Of a stretch of DNA of 64,000 nucleotides, positions 32,538 to 40,618 are shown one piece after another (the first letter of the stretch is position 1; each line of letters opens with the position of its first letter). Made by a program: the position numbers and the translations under genes. The stretch comes from Rhodococcus sp. UNC23MFCrub1.1. Its GTDB lineage: Bacteria > Actinomycetota > Actinomycetes > Mycobacteriales > Mycobacteriaceae. The stretch spans positions 124,001 through 188,000 of the forward strand of contig NZ_JMLQ01000001.1 in assembly GCF_000686025.1 (NCBI RefSeq). Reading direction: 5' to 3'. A model generated the notes under the pieces. That model was not told where the DNA came from, ran no database searches, and saw nothing but the letters and a program-made list of their open reading frames with translations.

Positions 32538-33404
32538 GTGCCGAAGACGCAGAAGTTGGTCGCCGACCTGACCAAGCGGGGTCCCCATCGCGTGCTGCGC
32601 GGTGACCTCGCTCTCGCGGGCCTGCCCGGTGTGATCTACACGCCCAGTGAGGGCACGGGACTGCCGGCGATCGCCTTCGCGCACGGCTGGATGACCGGCG
32701 CCTCGCACTACGACTCCACGCTGCGGCACCTCGCGTCGTGGGGCATCGTCGTCGTCGCGCCGAACACGCAGCGCGGACCGGTGCCCTCCCACAGTGCCCT
32801 GGCGCAGGATCTCCTCGTCGCGCTCGACGTGTGCACCGGCATCCGTCTCGGCACCGGCGACATCAGCGTGCATCCCGCCAAGCTCGGCCTGGTGGGCCAT
32901 TCCATGGGCGCGGGCGCCGCGGTGATCGCCGCGGCTCAGCGATCGGACGTCGCCGCTCTCGGTGCGCTCTATCCGGCGCCCACCTCTCCGCGCGCCCTGT
33001 CGCCCGGCATCGCCGACGCGGTCACGGCGCCCGCTCTGGTTCTCGGCAGTCCCTCCGAACTGAACTCCCTCACCGCGGAGCCCGTCGCGCTCGCCGATGC
33101 GCTCGGTGGCCCCACCCTGCTCCGCGTGATCGACAAGTCGGAAGGTGACGGCATGGTCGAGGGCCGGAAGCTGCTCAGCTTCCTCGGCGTCGGCAACGCC
33201 CAGCCGAAAACTCGGCGCTCGGTGCAGGCACTGCTCACCGGCTTCCTCCTGCACCGCCTCGCGGGCGACGACACGTACTCTGACTTCTCCGATCCCGACG
33301 CCGTCGTCAAGGGCACCGAGGTGGTCGACCCGAACGCGCCGACCGCGGACGCCCCCAAGAAGGTCAGCGCGATCCGTCAGCTGAGCCACCTCGCCGGTCG
33401 CTGA
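32538..33404 (+). CDS. Alpha/beta hydrolase, dienelactone-hydrolase-like
   Basis: A 288-residue hydrolase. HGWMTGASHYDSTLRHLASW resembles the oxyanion region, and the nucleophile elbow is LVGHSMGAGAAVIAA. The acid/His region is less clear (LVLGSPSELNSL, IDKSEGDGM). It has no signal peptide. The GTG at 32538 is preferred over an upstream ATG at 32418 that would run into the divergent glmS start region. Its position next to glmS matches a conserved hypothetical hydrolase in mycobacteria (Rv3438 region as I recall). Its 3' end overlaps the convergent small gene by 28 bases. Confidence 0.8.
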   Translation: MPKTQKLVADLTKRGPHRVLRGDLALAGLPGVIYTPSEGTGLPAIAFAHGWMTGASHYDSTLRHLASWGIVVVAPNTQRGPVPSHSALAQDLLVALDVCTGIRLGTGDISVHPAKLGLVGHSMGAGAAVIAAAQRSDVAALGALYPAPTSPRALSPGIADAVTAPALVLGSPSELNSLTAEPVALADALGGPTLLRVIDKSEGDGMVEGRKLLSFLGVGNAQPKTRRSVQALLTGFLLHRLAGDDTYSDFSDPDAVVKGTEVVDPNAPTADAPKKVSAIRQLSHLAGR

Positions 33405-33613
33405 GGCGCCGCCGGCGGAGCCTCGTCGCCGGCCACCGCCTCTGTGGGCGATCGCAGGATCACTCCGGCGCGACGCGGCGCCACCCGTGCGGCCTCCGAG
33501 CGCCTCCGAGCCTCCTCGTCGATGGCCGCGAGGCGGGTCCGCACACGTCGCGTCGCCCGCCGGTGCTCCCGGACGACGGCGTCGATGATGTCAGCGGTGT
33601 TCTGCGAGTTCAC
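33377..33613 (-). CDS. Small basic protein, third gene of WXG cassette
   Basis: A 78-residue Arg-rich protein (AVVREHRRATRRVRTRLAAIDEEARRR) with a Pro/Ala-rich tail; the first half is a likely amphipathic helix. I recognise no family. The GTG start overlaps the stop of the WXG-type gene by 4 bases (GTGA), which supports translation from the same mRNA. The last 28 bases overlap the convergent hydrolase gene. Confidence 0.55.
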   Translation of the reverse strand: MNSQNTADIIDAVVREHRRATRRVRTRLAAIDEEARRRSEAARVAPRRAGVILRSPTEAVAGDEAPPAAPQRPARWLS

Positions 33614-35205
33614 AGCGGACCGGCTTCCGCGAGCTCGGGTCGCGCCGGCTCGCCGACCGTCGCTGCCTCACCGCTCGGGTCTGTGTCCGGTTGCAGCACA
33701 CCGGGTTCCGTGACACCGCCGGATTCCGCAGCAGCGGGAACGCAGTCCGGTGGCGCGACGACCGGTGGTGCGACGACCGGGGCCTCGACGACCGGGGCCT
33801 CGACGACCGGGAGCCCTTGATCCGCTGCCTCCTGTTCGACTGCCTCCTGATGCGGCTCGTCCCGTTCCGCTGTGTCCGGGGTCTCGGACGACGACTCTGC
33901 AGGCTGACCCGATTGCGGCGCCGCCTCGTCCATCACCTCGGTGAGGACGGGCAGTCCGAGAGGCCCGGCAGCGAGAGCGAAGTGATGGGACTCCCCCGCC
34001 GCGTCGTGGGTGCGGATGTCCACGGCCCCGTCCGCGCCGAGGGCGACACTCACCCCGCGACCGTCGAGCTCCGCCTCGAGGTGACCGCGCGCGACGTTCT
34101 CGGCAGGCGCAGTCAGCGCCGCCTCCGGTGAGATCTGCGCCTCGGCGGGCGGTGGGTCGCACGGCGCCGCAGTCGACACCACCTCGGTCACCGCGTCCCG
34201 CACCGCCCGCCCGATCAGTTCGGCGAGCGGTGAGCGATCCTCGACGGGAGCGACAGGCAGCGTCGCGGGCGGCTCCGCGACCACAGGAGAGGGCGCGACG
34301 GCGAGCGACGGCGGCTCGGGTGCAGCGGCCGGCGCCGTCACCGACGCCGGCGCGGTCGCTGCAGCCGGCGCGGTGCCTTCCGCCGGCACACACTCGCACG
34401 CGTCGTCCTCGACGGACCGGTGACCACTCGGCCACGGGGAGCCGTCGATGTCCACCGCAGCGGCGCAGAGTGCCGCGTAGATCTCGGACACGGCGGTCTC
34501 CGTCGAGGTGCACAGTTCCTCGAATGCGGCCACACGCTCGGTCATCGCGGGCACGAACACGGTGTCCAACCACTCTCGGCATCGGGCTGCGACCGGTTCG
34601 AGGACCTCGGCCTGCCGCCGGCCGGGATCCGACGCGGACAGCAGCATCGCCTCGAGGCCCGGGAACACCGAGGCCAGCGTCCGCACCGCGTCGGGTGCGG
34701 ATGCACCTCCGGCTCCGGCGATGGTGGCCGCGACCTGCGCTGCATCGCGACCGCCCACCTCGTCGGTGCGGAACGCGGAGGCGGCGATCGACTTGTCCTC
34801 GACGATCGCGTGCAACCCCGCCGACGCGGAGGCCATCGCTGAACCAATCGCCTCGAGCTGGTCGGCGTGGGCGGCCGACCTCGCGCACTGCCGTCGAAGG
34901 AGGTCGAGCGCGGCGTCGGCGGCATCTCCCGACCAGGCCTGCCCCAACGACTCCGCTGCGTCGGACTGACGCCCGATCTCCGCGCGCGCCTCGGCCGCCG
35001 CGGCGCCGAGCCGGTCGGCGTCAGCCCGGAGAGCCTCGGTGTCGAGTCCGCGTTGCTCGTCGTAGCGAGCGCAGAGCGCGACGTGGGTCGTGGTCATCGG
35101 CGCGCCGCTCGCTCCGACCAGCGGGAGGAACGTCGCGAAGAACGCCAGGCCCTCACTCCCGAGATCCAGCAGACCGTCGATCGTCGACGGCACCGGTGCG
35201 GTCAC
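33610..35205 (-). CDS. Long WXG-domain protein with Pro/Ala-rich tail (Rv3439c-like), putative type VII substrate
   Basis: A 531-residue protein. Residues 45-260 are helical, with a WSG motif at 91-93 in LGQAWSGDAADAALDLL, the helix-turn-helix hallmark of WXG100-type secreted proteins. The next 100 residues are Ala/Pro-rich. A small beta-rich segment follows (HLEAELDGRGVSVALGADG, then VDIRTHDAAGESHHFALA), and the tail is acidic and Pro/Val-rich with short tandem repeats. There is no signal peptide or recognisable toxin motif. The GTG overlaps the upstream 114-residue gene and the stop overlaps the downstream gene. The place matches Rv3439c. Export by the nearby ESX-4 is inferred. Confidence 0.7.
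   Translation of the reverse strand: MTAPVPSTIDGLLDLGSEGLAFFATFLPLVGASGAPMTTTHVALCARYDEQRGLDTEALRADADRLGAAAAEARAEIGRQSDAAESLGQAWSGDAADAALDLLRRQCARSAAHADQLEAIGSAMASASAGLHAIVEDKSIAASAFRTDEVGGRDAAQVAATIAGAGGASAPDAVRTLASVFPGLEAMLLSASDPGRRQAEVLEPVAARCREWLDTVFVPAMTERVAAFEELCTSTETAVSEIYAALCAAAVDIDGSPWPSGHRSVEDDACECVPAEGTAPAAATAPASVTAPAAAPEPPSLAVAPSPVVAEPPATLPVAPVEDRSPLAELIGRAVRDAVTEVVSTAAPCDPPPAEAQISPEAALTAPAENVARGHLEAELDGRGVSVALGADGAVDIRTHDAAGESHHFALAAGPLGLPVLTEVMDEAAPQSGQPAESSSETPDTAERDEPHQEAVEQEAADQGLPVVEAPVVEAPVVAPPVVAPPDCVPAAAESGGVTEPGVLQPDTDPSGEAATVGEPARPELAEAGPL
33749..33808. repeat. Four tandem 15-bp units inside the WXG-domain gene
   Basis: Four 15-base units (GGTGGCGCGACGACC, GGTGGTGCGACGACC, then GGGGCCTCGACGACC twice) encode the alternating Val-Val-Glu/Ala-Ala-Pro-Pro tail of the long WXG protein. 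The last two copies are identical at the DNA level, so copy number may vary between strains without breaking the frame. Confidence 0.8.
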
Positions 35206-35546
35206 CGGTCACCTCGCCGTGCCGGCACACCCGGCGCCGCGACGCGCAGGGCGGTGACATCGTCGAGCGACACCGAGCCGTCGATCGACGCCCGCAGGGC
35301 GGCCGACGTCGCAGCGGTGGCGTCCGACCAGGACCGCAGGCCCTCCGACAACCGCCCGAGGCTGTCCTGCAGGGCGGCCGCCTCCGCCCGGTGGTTCCGG
35401 CCCGCCGACTCGACACCGAACAGACCGCCCACACCGCGCTCGGCGGACCTTCGTACGGCTGTCGCGGACTCCTCGAGGGCCGCGATCGCCGCCCGGGCTG
35501 CCCCCTCGTCCAGCGTCGTTCCGCCTCGCGACGTTCCACTGGCCAT
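35202..35546 (-). CDS. Small helical ESAT-6-like protein, first gene of WXG cassette (Rv3440c-like)
   Basis: A 114-residue protein predicted to be two long helices (ARAAIAALEESATAVRRSAERG and AEAAALQDSLGRLSEGLRSW) with a turn around GLFGVESAGRNH in place of a strict WXG. Size and shape fit an ESAT-6-like partner. The ATG at 35546 has GGAAGG 5 bases upstream; longer in-frame starts lack this. It overlaps the next gene by 4 bases (GTGA), suggesting equal amounts of the two products. The function is unknown; pairing with the 531-residue protein is inferred. Confidence 0.68.
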   Translation of the reverse strand: MASGTSRGGTTLDEGAARAAIAALEESATAVRRSAERGVGGLFGVESAGRNHRAEAAALQDSLGRLSEGLRSWSDATAATSAALRASIDGSVSLDDVTALRVAAPGVPARRGDR

Positions 35547-35714
35547 GTCGTCCCTTCCGAAGTGATGCACGAGAGCGCGATCTCCACAGATCAGACGCAC
35601 CGCCGCTCCCCCGCGTTCCCGCGAAACGGCAGCCGTCGGTGGGCACGGCCGGTAGGACCGGTAACCTCCGAATTCACAGGTGAGTAACACACACTTCGGC
35701 GATCAGGGAGCCCC

Positions 35715-36755
35715 ATGCGCATCGGTATGCAATTGAACTACTCGGGCGGGTTCAGCGAGACGGTCGAGGAGGTCGGGGCCCTGGAGAAGGCGGGAATGGA
35801 CATCGCGTTCATTCCCGAGGCGTACTCGTTCGACGCGGTGAGCCAGATCGGCTTCCTCGCGGCGAAGACCTCGACGATCCAGCTGGCATCGGGCATCTTC
35901 CAGATCTACACCCGCACGCCGTCGCTGCTCGCGATGACTGCCGCCGGTCTCGACTACGTCTCCGGCGGACGATTCGTGATGGGTATCGGCGCGTCCGGCC
36001 CCCAGGTGATCGAGGGATTCCACGGCGTCAAGTACGACGCCCCGCTCGGCCGCACCCGCGAGATCATCGAGATCTGCCGCCAGGTGTGGCGCCGCGAGAA
36101 GGTGCAGTTCGAGGGCAAGTACTACCAGATTCCGCTGCCCGCCGATCAGGGCACGGGTCTGGGCAAGCCGCTCAAGCTCATCAATCATCCTGTGCGAGCC
36201 GACATTCCGATCGTCATCGCGTCACTCGGACCCAAGAACGTCGCGCTCACCGCCGAGCTGGCCCAGGGCTGGGAGCCCATCTTCTTCCATCCGGAGAAGG
36301 CCGAGTCGGTGTGGGGCGAGTCGCTCGCGGCCGGTAAGGCGAAGCGCGACCCGTCTCTGGGTGAGCTGGACGTCTACGCCAGCCCCGCCGTGGCCATCGG
36401 CGACGACGCCGACCAGTTCCTTCCGTGGATCAAGCCCCAGCTCGCGCTCTACATCGGTGGCATGGGCGCCAAGGGCAAGAATTTCTACAACGACCTCGCG
36501 GTGCGGTACGGGTACGAGGCGGAGGCAGAGAAGATCCAGGACCTCTACCTGGTCGGCAAGAAGGAGGAGGCCACGGCCGCCGTTCCCGACGAGCTGGTCC
36601 GGTCGATCTCGCTGATCGGCACCGAGAGCTACGTCAAGGAGCGCCTCGCCGCCTTCGAGTCCGCGGGTGTGACCACACTGAACATCCACCCCATCGCAGC
36701 CGACACCGCTGGCCGCGTGGGTCAGGTGGAGCAGCTCAAGGCCCTCATCGGCTGA
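35715..36755 (+). CDS. LLM-class F420-dependent oxidoreductase
   Basis: A 346-residue luciferase-like TIM-barrel enzyme: RIGMQLNYSGGFSETVEEV, the EAYSFDAVSQIGFLAAKT segment, GGRFVMGIGASGPQVIEGFHG and the C-terminal VTTLNIHPIAADTAG. These resemble F420-using oxidoreductases such as Rv3520c, so F420H2 rather than FMN is the likely cofactor. The substrate is unknown. It stands alone, between the WXG cassette and glmM, in a place where mycobacteria have no such gene as I recall, so it looks like a local insertion. It is unrelated in sequence to the LLM remnant near 21.8 kb. Confidence 0.88.
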   Translation: MRIGMQLNYSGGFSETVEEVGALEKAGMDIAFIPEAYSFDAVSQIGFLAAKTSTIQLASGIFQIYTRTPSLLAMTAAGLDYVSGGRFVMGIGASGPQVIEGFHGVKYDAPLGRTREIIEICRQVWRREKVQFEGKYYQIPLPADQGTGLGKPLKLINHPVRADIPIVIASLGPKNVALTAELAQGWEPIFFHPEKAESVWGESLAAGKAKRDPSLGELDVYASPAVAIGDDADQFLPWIKPQLALYIGGMGAKGKNFYNDLAVRYGYEAEAEKIQDLYLVGKKEEATAAVPDELVRSISLIGTESYVKERLAAFESAGVTTLNIHPIAADTAGRVGQVEQLKALIG

Positions 36756-36767
36756 CGGGCCGAGACG

Positions 36768-38105
36768 TCAGCCGACGGCGCCGACCACATCCGCGATGTG
36801 GTCGGCGAGCCGGCGGGCGGTGTCTGCAGTGTCCGCTTCCACCATCACGCGGACGAGCTGCTCGGTTCCCGAGGGACGCAACAACACTCGCCCCTCTCGT
36901 CCGAGTTCGTCCTCTGCACGGGTCACCGCGTCCTGCACGAGCGGAGCCGACGTCGCGGCGGACTTGTCCTGCACGGGCACGTTGATCAGCACCTGGGGCA
37001 GCGTGCGCATGACGGACGCGAGGTCCTCGAGGGTGCGTCCCGTCTCGGCCATCCTGGCCATGATCTGCAGGCCCGTCAGCACACCGTCACCGGTGGTGCC
37101 GAAGGCGGGCAGGACGATGTGCCCCGACTGCTCACCGCCGAGTCCGTAATTGCCGGCGCGCAGTTCTTCGAGAACGTAGCGATCGCCGACAGCGGTGGTG
37201 CGCACCGTGATTCCGGCGTCACGCATCGCGATGTGCAGTCCGAGATTGCTCATGACGGTGGCGACCAGCGTGTCGTCGGGAAGCTCGCCGCGCTGGTGCA
37301 TCGCGATCGCGAGGATCGCCATGATCGCGTCCCCGTCGACCACGGCGCCGCTCGCGTCCACTGCGAGACAACGGTCCGCGTCGCCGTCGTGGGCGAGTCC
37401 GAGGTCTGCGCCCTGCTCGACGACGGCCTTCTGCACCACGTCGAGGTGAGTGGACCCGCATCCGTCGTTGATGTTGAGGCCGTCCGGGTCTGCGTTGATG
37501 GCGATCACGGTCGCTCCCGCGGCGCGGTAGGCGTCCGGCGCGGCGGTCGAGGCGGCTCCGTGAGCGCAGTCCACGACGACGGTGATGCCGTCGAGGCGTC
37601 GGGTGACGATGGTCGCGAGATGGCTCTCGTAGCGGGCGAGAGCGTCCGGGGCCTGTCGCACGCGGCCGATGGCGGCACCGACGGGGCCCGTGGCGGGCGC
37701 GTCGAGCAATGCTTCGATGCGGTCTTCCTGGTCGTCGTCCAACTTGTGGCCGCCGGCCGCGAAGAACTTGATGCCGTTGTCGGGCATCGCGTTGTGCGAT
37801 GCGGAGATCATGACGCCGAGCTGCGCGTCGTAGTCGTCGGTCAAGTAGGCCAGGGCCGGGGTGGGGACGTCACCGACCGTGAGGACGTCGACTCCGGCGG
37901 AGGACAGTCCGGCCACGATCGCGGCTTCGAGCATCTCGCCGCTCGCGCGCGGGTCCCGTCCGACCACGGCCAGGGGGCGGGTGGTCGACGAGGCGACCTC
38001 GCCGAGCACCGCTGCGGCGGCACGGCCGAGTCGCAGTGCGAGGTCTGCCGTCACCTCCTCGTTCGCCAGTCCCCGAACTCCGTCGGTACCGAACAACCGG
38101 GCCAT
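36768..38105 (-). CDS. glmM: Phosphoglucosamine mutase
   Basis: Converts glucosamine-6-phosphate to glucosamine-1-phosphate for UDP-GlcNAc. The 445-residue enzyme starts [18 protein letters not shown] and has the phosphoserine loop [16 protein letters not shown]. The metal site is [11 protein letters not shown], the sugar loop is LGGEQSGHI, and the C-terminal phosphate-binding [16 protein letters not shown] completes the set. It follows the rplM-rpsI pair after a terminator-like hairpin and is convergent with the LLM gene. Confidence 0.97.
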   Translation of the reverse strand: MARLFGTDGVRGLANEEVTADLALRLGRAAAAVLGEVASSTTRPLAVVGRDPRASGEMLEAAIVAGLSSAGVDVLTVGDVPTPALAYLTDDYDAQLGVMISASHNAMPDNGIKFFAAGGHKLDDDQEDRIEALLDAPATGPVGAAIGRVRQAPDALARYESHLATIVTRRLDGITVVVDCAHGAASTAAPDAYRAAGATVIAINADPDGLNINDGCGSTHLDVVQKAVVEQGADLGLAHDGDADRCLAVDASGAVVDGDAIMAILAIAMHQRGELPDDTLVATVMSNLGLHIAMRDAGITVRTTAVGDRYVLEELRAGNYGLGGEQSGHIVLPAFGTTGDGVLTGLQIMARMAETGRTLEDLASVMRTLPQVLINVPVQDKSAATSAPLVQDAVTRAEDELGREGRVLLRPSGTEQLVRVMVEADTADTARRLADHIADVVGAVG

Positions 38106-38154
38106 GACAGTTACCTCTTCCGAGCAGGTGGAGCGAATGCAGGTGCCGTGACGC

Positions 38155-38202
38155 GAAGCAGGCGCCCGCGGCGGTCCGAGGACCAGCCGGAGCGCCTGCT
38201 TC
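38155..38202 (-). terminator. Terminator-like hairpin between rpsI and glmM
   Basis: GAAGCAGGCGC (38155-38165) pairs with GCGCCTGCTTC (38192-38202). A second stem GGTCC/GGACC lies inside the 26-base loop. It is placed 17 bases after the rpsI stop and 50 before the glmM start. No U-run is visible, so termination may be partial and glmM could be reached by read-through. Confidence 0.65.
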
Positions 38203-38218
38203 TCCAGAAGTGCTGAGA

Positions 38219-38758
38219 TCAGCGCTTCGAGTACTGCGATGCCTTACGAGCCTTCTTCAGGCCGTACTTCTTGCGCTCCACGGCACGCGGGTCACGCGTG
38301 AGGAAGCCGGCCTTCTTGAGGGCGGGGCGATCGTCCGGGGTGACCTCGATGAGGGCACGGGCGATGGCGAGACGCAGGGCGCCTGCCTGGCCGGACGGGC
38401 CGCCACCGTGCAGGAGGGCGACGATGTCGAAGCCGTCCGCACGCTCGACGGTGACGAACGGGGACTTGATGAGCTGCTGGTGCACCTTGTTGGGGAAGTA
38501 GTCCTCGAGGGTGCGGCCGTTGAGCTTGAAGTCGCCCGAGCCGGGGGTCATGCGCACGCGCACGACGGCTTCCTTACGACGACCGACCGTGGTGACGGGG
38601 CGATCGATGTAGATGGCGGGACGAGCGGCGGCCTCGATGTCGGCGACGACCTCGGGCTCCTCGACGGAGACGAACTCGTCGGCGATCTCGACGGAGTCAC
38701 CGATGGGGACGGTCTCTTCGGCCGTCTCGGTCACGACGTTCTCTTCGGGAGCGGTCAC
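38219..38758 (-). CDS. rpsI: 30S ribosomal protein S9
   Basis: A 179-residue protein. The C-terminal 130 residues are a standard S9 ([51 protein letters not shown], ending [12 protein letters not shown]). About 45 acidic N-terminal residues precede it, an extension seen in Rhodococcus-type S9. The GTG start overlaps the rplM stop by 4 bases. Confidence 0.97.
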   Translation of the reverse strand: MTAPEENVVTETAEETVPIGDSVEIADEFVSVEEPEVVADIEAAARPAIYIDRPVTTVGRRKEAVVRVRMTPGSGDFKLNGRTLEDYFPNKVHQQLIKSPFVTVERADGFDIVALLHGGGPSGQAGALRLAIARALIEVTPDDRPALKKAGFLTRDPRAVERKKYGLKKARKASQYSKR

Positions 38759-39198
38759 TGGGACACCTGCTTGATCTCGTACGGGACGGGCTGCTGAGCC
38801 GTGTGGGGGTGATCGGGACCTGCGTAGACCTTGAGCTTGCCGGCGATCTGGTTGCCGAGCTTGGTCTTGGGGATCATGCCCTTGATGGCCTTCTCCACGA
38901 CGCGGTCGGGGTTCTTGTCCAGAACCTCACCGATGCTGCGCGCACGGAGACCGCCCGGGAAGCCCGAGTGGTGGTAGTGGAACTTGTCGGTCCGCTTGTT
39001 GCCGCTGATCGCGACCTTCTCAGCGTTGATGACGATGACGAAGTCTCCGCCGTCGAGGTTGGGGGAATACGTGGGCTTGTGCTTGCCACGCAGCAGAGTT
39101 GCTGCCTGGACTGCGAGGCGGCCGAGAACGACGTCGGTGGCGTCGATCACGTGCCAGGTCCGGGTGACATCCCCGGCCTTTTGGCTGTACGTGGACAC
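38755..39198 (-). CDS. rplM: 50S ribosomal protein L13
   Basis: A 147-residue L13: [30 protein letters not shown] read in pieces, [15 protein letters not shown], and [26 protein letters not shown]. The GTG at 39198 ([10 protein letters not shown]) is chosen as the usual actinobacterial start. It is the first gene of the rplM-rpsI operon; the promoter should lie in the roughly 170 bases before the zinc-finger gene. Confidence 0.97.
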   Translation of the reverse strand: MSTYSQKAGDVTRTWHVIDATDVVLGRLAVQAATLLRGKHKPTYSPNLDGGDFVIVINAEKVAISGNKRTDKFHYHHSGFPGGLRARSIGEVLDKNPDRVVEKAIKGMIPKTKLGNQIAGKLKVYAGPDHPHTAQQPVPYEIKQVSQ

Positions 39199-39370
39199 AG
39201 AACTTCCTTGTCTCATCGCTGATGGTGCTGGCCAGGCGCGTGGTCGATCGTCTCGGCGGCCAGTGGAGACCCGAGGGACCGGTATCGGTCGTGCATGACG
39301 ACTCGATGTACCGAACGCCAACGGTGTACCTTACCGGCCCACGTACTGGCAGGTCAAAACCCCTCGACCG

Positions 39371-39769
39371 TCATCGCCGACGAGAGGTGCAGTCGATGCA
39401 GCGGCGAGCAGTGGGCAGCGCCTCGAGGCGGGGGTCGGAGATCGCCCCGCCGCACACCTCGCACTGTCCGTAGGTGCCGCGCTCGATCCGCATCTCCGCG
39501 TCGTCGAGTTCGCGCAGTTCCTCCCGCGCCTCTCTCGACATCGATGCGATGGCGGCGCGCTCGAACGCGATGGTCGACCCCTCGGGATCGTGCTCGTCGT
39601 CGTCCGTGGTCCACCGGGACCCTTCGACGATGGCCTGGTGCTGTCGTGCGAGCGACACGATGCGGGCCTCGGTGAGCGCACGTTCCGCCGCGACCCGGCT
39701 GCGGGCGATCGCCCGAGCCGCGTGGTCGCGGTCGCTCGGGTCGGTGACGGGCTGATCCGGCTGTGTCAT
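39371..39769 (-). CDS. TraR/DksA-type C4 zinc-finger protein
   Basis: A 132-residue protein with a helical N-terminus (RSRVAAERALTEARIVSLARQH), an acidic middle and a C-terminal zinc finger YGQCEVCGGAI plus RRCIDC (C-x2-C-x17-C-x2-C). The DksA fold binds the RNA polymerase secondary channel. The acidic coiled-coil tip pair is not obvious here, so DksA activity is uncertain. The ATG at 39769 is used. It lies between esxT and rplM, codirectional with both, and may be read from the ESX-4 side. Confidence 0.8.
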   Translation of the reverse strand: MTQPDQPVTDPSDRDHAARAIARSRVAAERALTEARIVSLARQHQAIVEGSRWTTDDDEHDPEGSTIAFERAAIASMSREAREELRELDDAEMRIERGTYGQCEVCGGAISDPRLEALPTARRCIDCTSRRR

Positions 39770-39871
39770 GACGACGTCCAGTATCCGCCCCGCGCCGACC
39801 GGAGTCGTACGGACCGTCGGAGATGGGCAACCGGACACCCCCCACGCCCCGGTTGCCCACCTCGTCCGTGA

Positions 39872-40150
39872 TCAGGCGAACATTCCCCGGTTCGCCGCCT
39901 CGCGTGCCTGCATGTCGGCGTTGCCCTGACCGACGGCACTGCCGACCGCCTCGAGAACCTGATTGAGCTCCAGGGCCGCCGAGTCCCACTGGCGCTGCTT
40001 GTCCTGGTACGACTCCGACGCCGTGCCTTCCCATTCCGCCACCAGCGGCGAGATGATCTGGCGCAGTTCGTCGAGCTTGCTGTTGAGAGTGGCCTGCTTC
40101 GCGTCGATCTGAGCAGTGACCTGGTCGATGGCACCGAACACGTATCTCAT
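39872..40150 (-). CDS. esxT: WXG100 family protein EsxT-like (ESX-4 substrate)
   Basis: A 92-residue WXG100 protein with the helix-WEG-helix hairpin, W40-E41-G42 in LVAEWEGTASESYQ. It has no signal peptide. It follows a second WXG100 gene by 51 bases, the usual tandem arrangement for a secreted heterodimer. Order relative to the ESX-4 genes matches esxT (Rv3444c). It should be exported with its partner through EccB-E driven by EccC. Confidence 0.88.
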   Translation of the reverse strand: MRYVFGAIDQVTAQIDAKQATLNSKLDELRQIISPLVAEWEGTASESYQDKQRQWDSAALELNQVLEAVGSAVGQGNADMQAREAANRGMFA

Positions 40151-40201
40151 GGTGAACGTCCTTCCTGACGTGAGTGATGGGCAGATCGGATGATCGGCGG
40201 G

Positions 40202-40513
40202 TCAGAGGTTGAGCGAACCGCCCGCGGCGGTGACGGTGCGCGTGTTGTCGTCGTCGGCAGCGCCGTAGGCGGTCCCGCTCGACTTGATGGCGTCCCCGAT
40301 CGAACCCAGCGCGAGTTGCAACTTGTTCGCGCTGCCGTCCCAGCTCGTCATGACGTTCTGGAACGCGATCGCCGCCGCGCCTTCCCAACTCCCTCCGACG
40401 GCCTGGACGTCGCCACGCAGCTGGTCCAGCAGCGCCTTGATCTCGAGCGTCAGCTGGTCCACCTTCCCTGCGGTGACGTGCATCGTCTCGACGGTGGTCT
40501 TCATCTGCGACAT
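40202..40513 (-). CDS. esxU: WXG100 family protein EsxU-like (ESX-4 substrate)
   Basis: A 103-residue WXG100 protein: W43-E44-G45 in the turn (GGSWEGAAAIAFQ) and a C-terminal YGAAD at residues 83-87. The latter matches the YxxxD/E secretion signal carried by one partner of type VII heterodimers. The neighbour EsxT-like protein lacks such a tail motif, consistent with a one-signal pair. The ATG at 40513 (MSQMKTTVE) is used. Matches esxU (Rv3445c) by position. Confidence 0.88.
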   Translation of the reverse strand: MSQMKTTVETMHVTAGKVDQLTLEIKALLDQLRGDVQAVGGSWEGAAAIAFQNVMTSWDGSANKLQLALGSIGDAIKSSGTAYGAADDDNTRTVTAAGGSLNL

Positions 40514-40618
40514 GGTCTCTCGATCCCCCCTCGGTGTGGTCCGGGCCGGTACCCGGAACTTCCCCTGCACCTCCTTCGACGCGACGACTCGGCGAACGGT
40601 TCCGTCTCCGCCACCGCG

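Noticed and set aside
32448-33389. Upstream extension of the glmS frame
   Set aside because: GlmS must start at the Met before the catalytic Cys (MCGIVGY); upstream sequence is antisense to the hydrolase gene.
38803-39222. Open frames antisense to rplM, rpsI and the alpha operon
   Set aside because: No ribosome-binding sites or family features; the opposite strand carries well-known ribosomal proteins.
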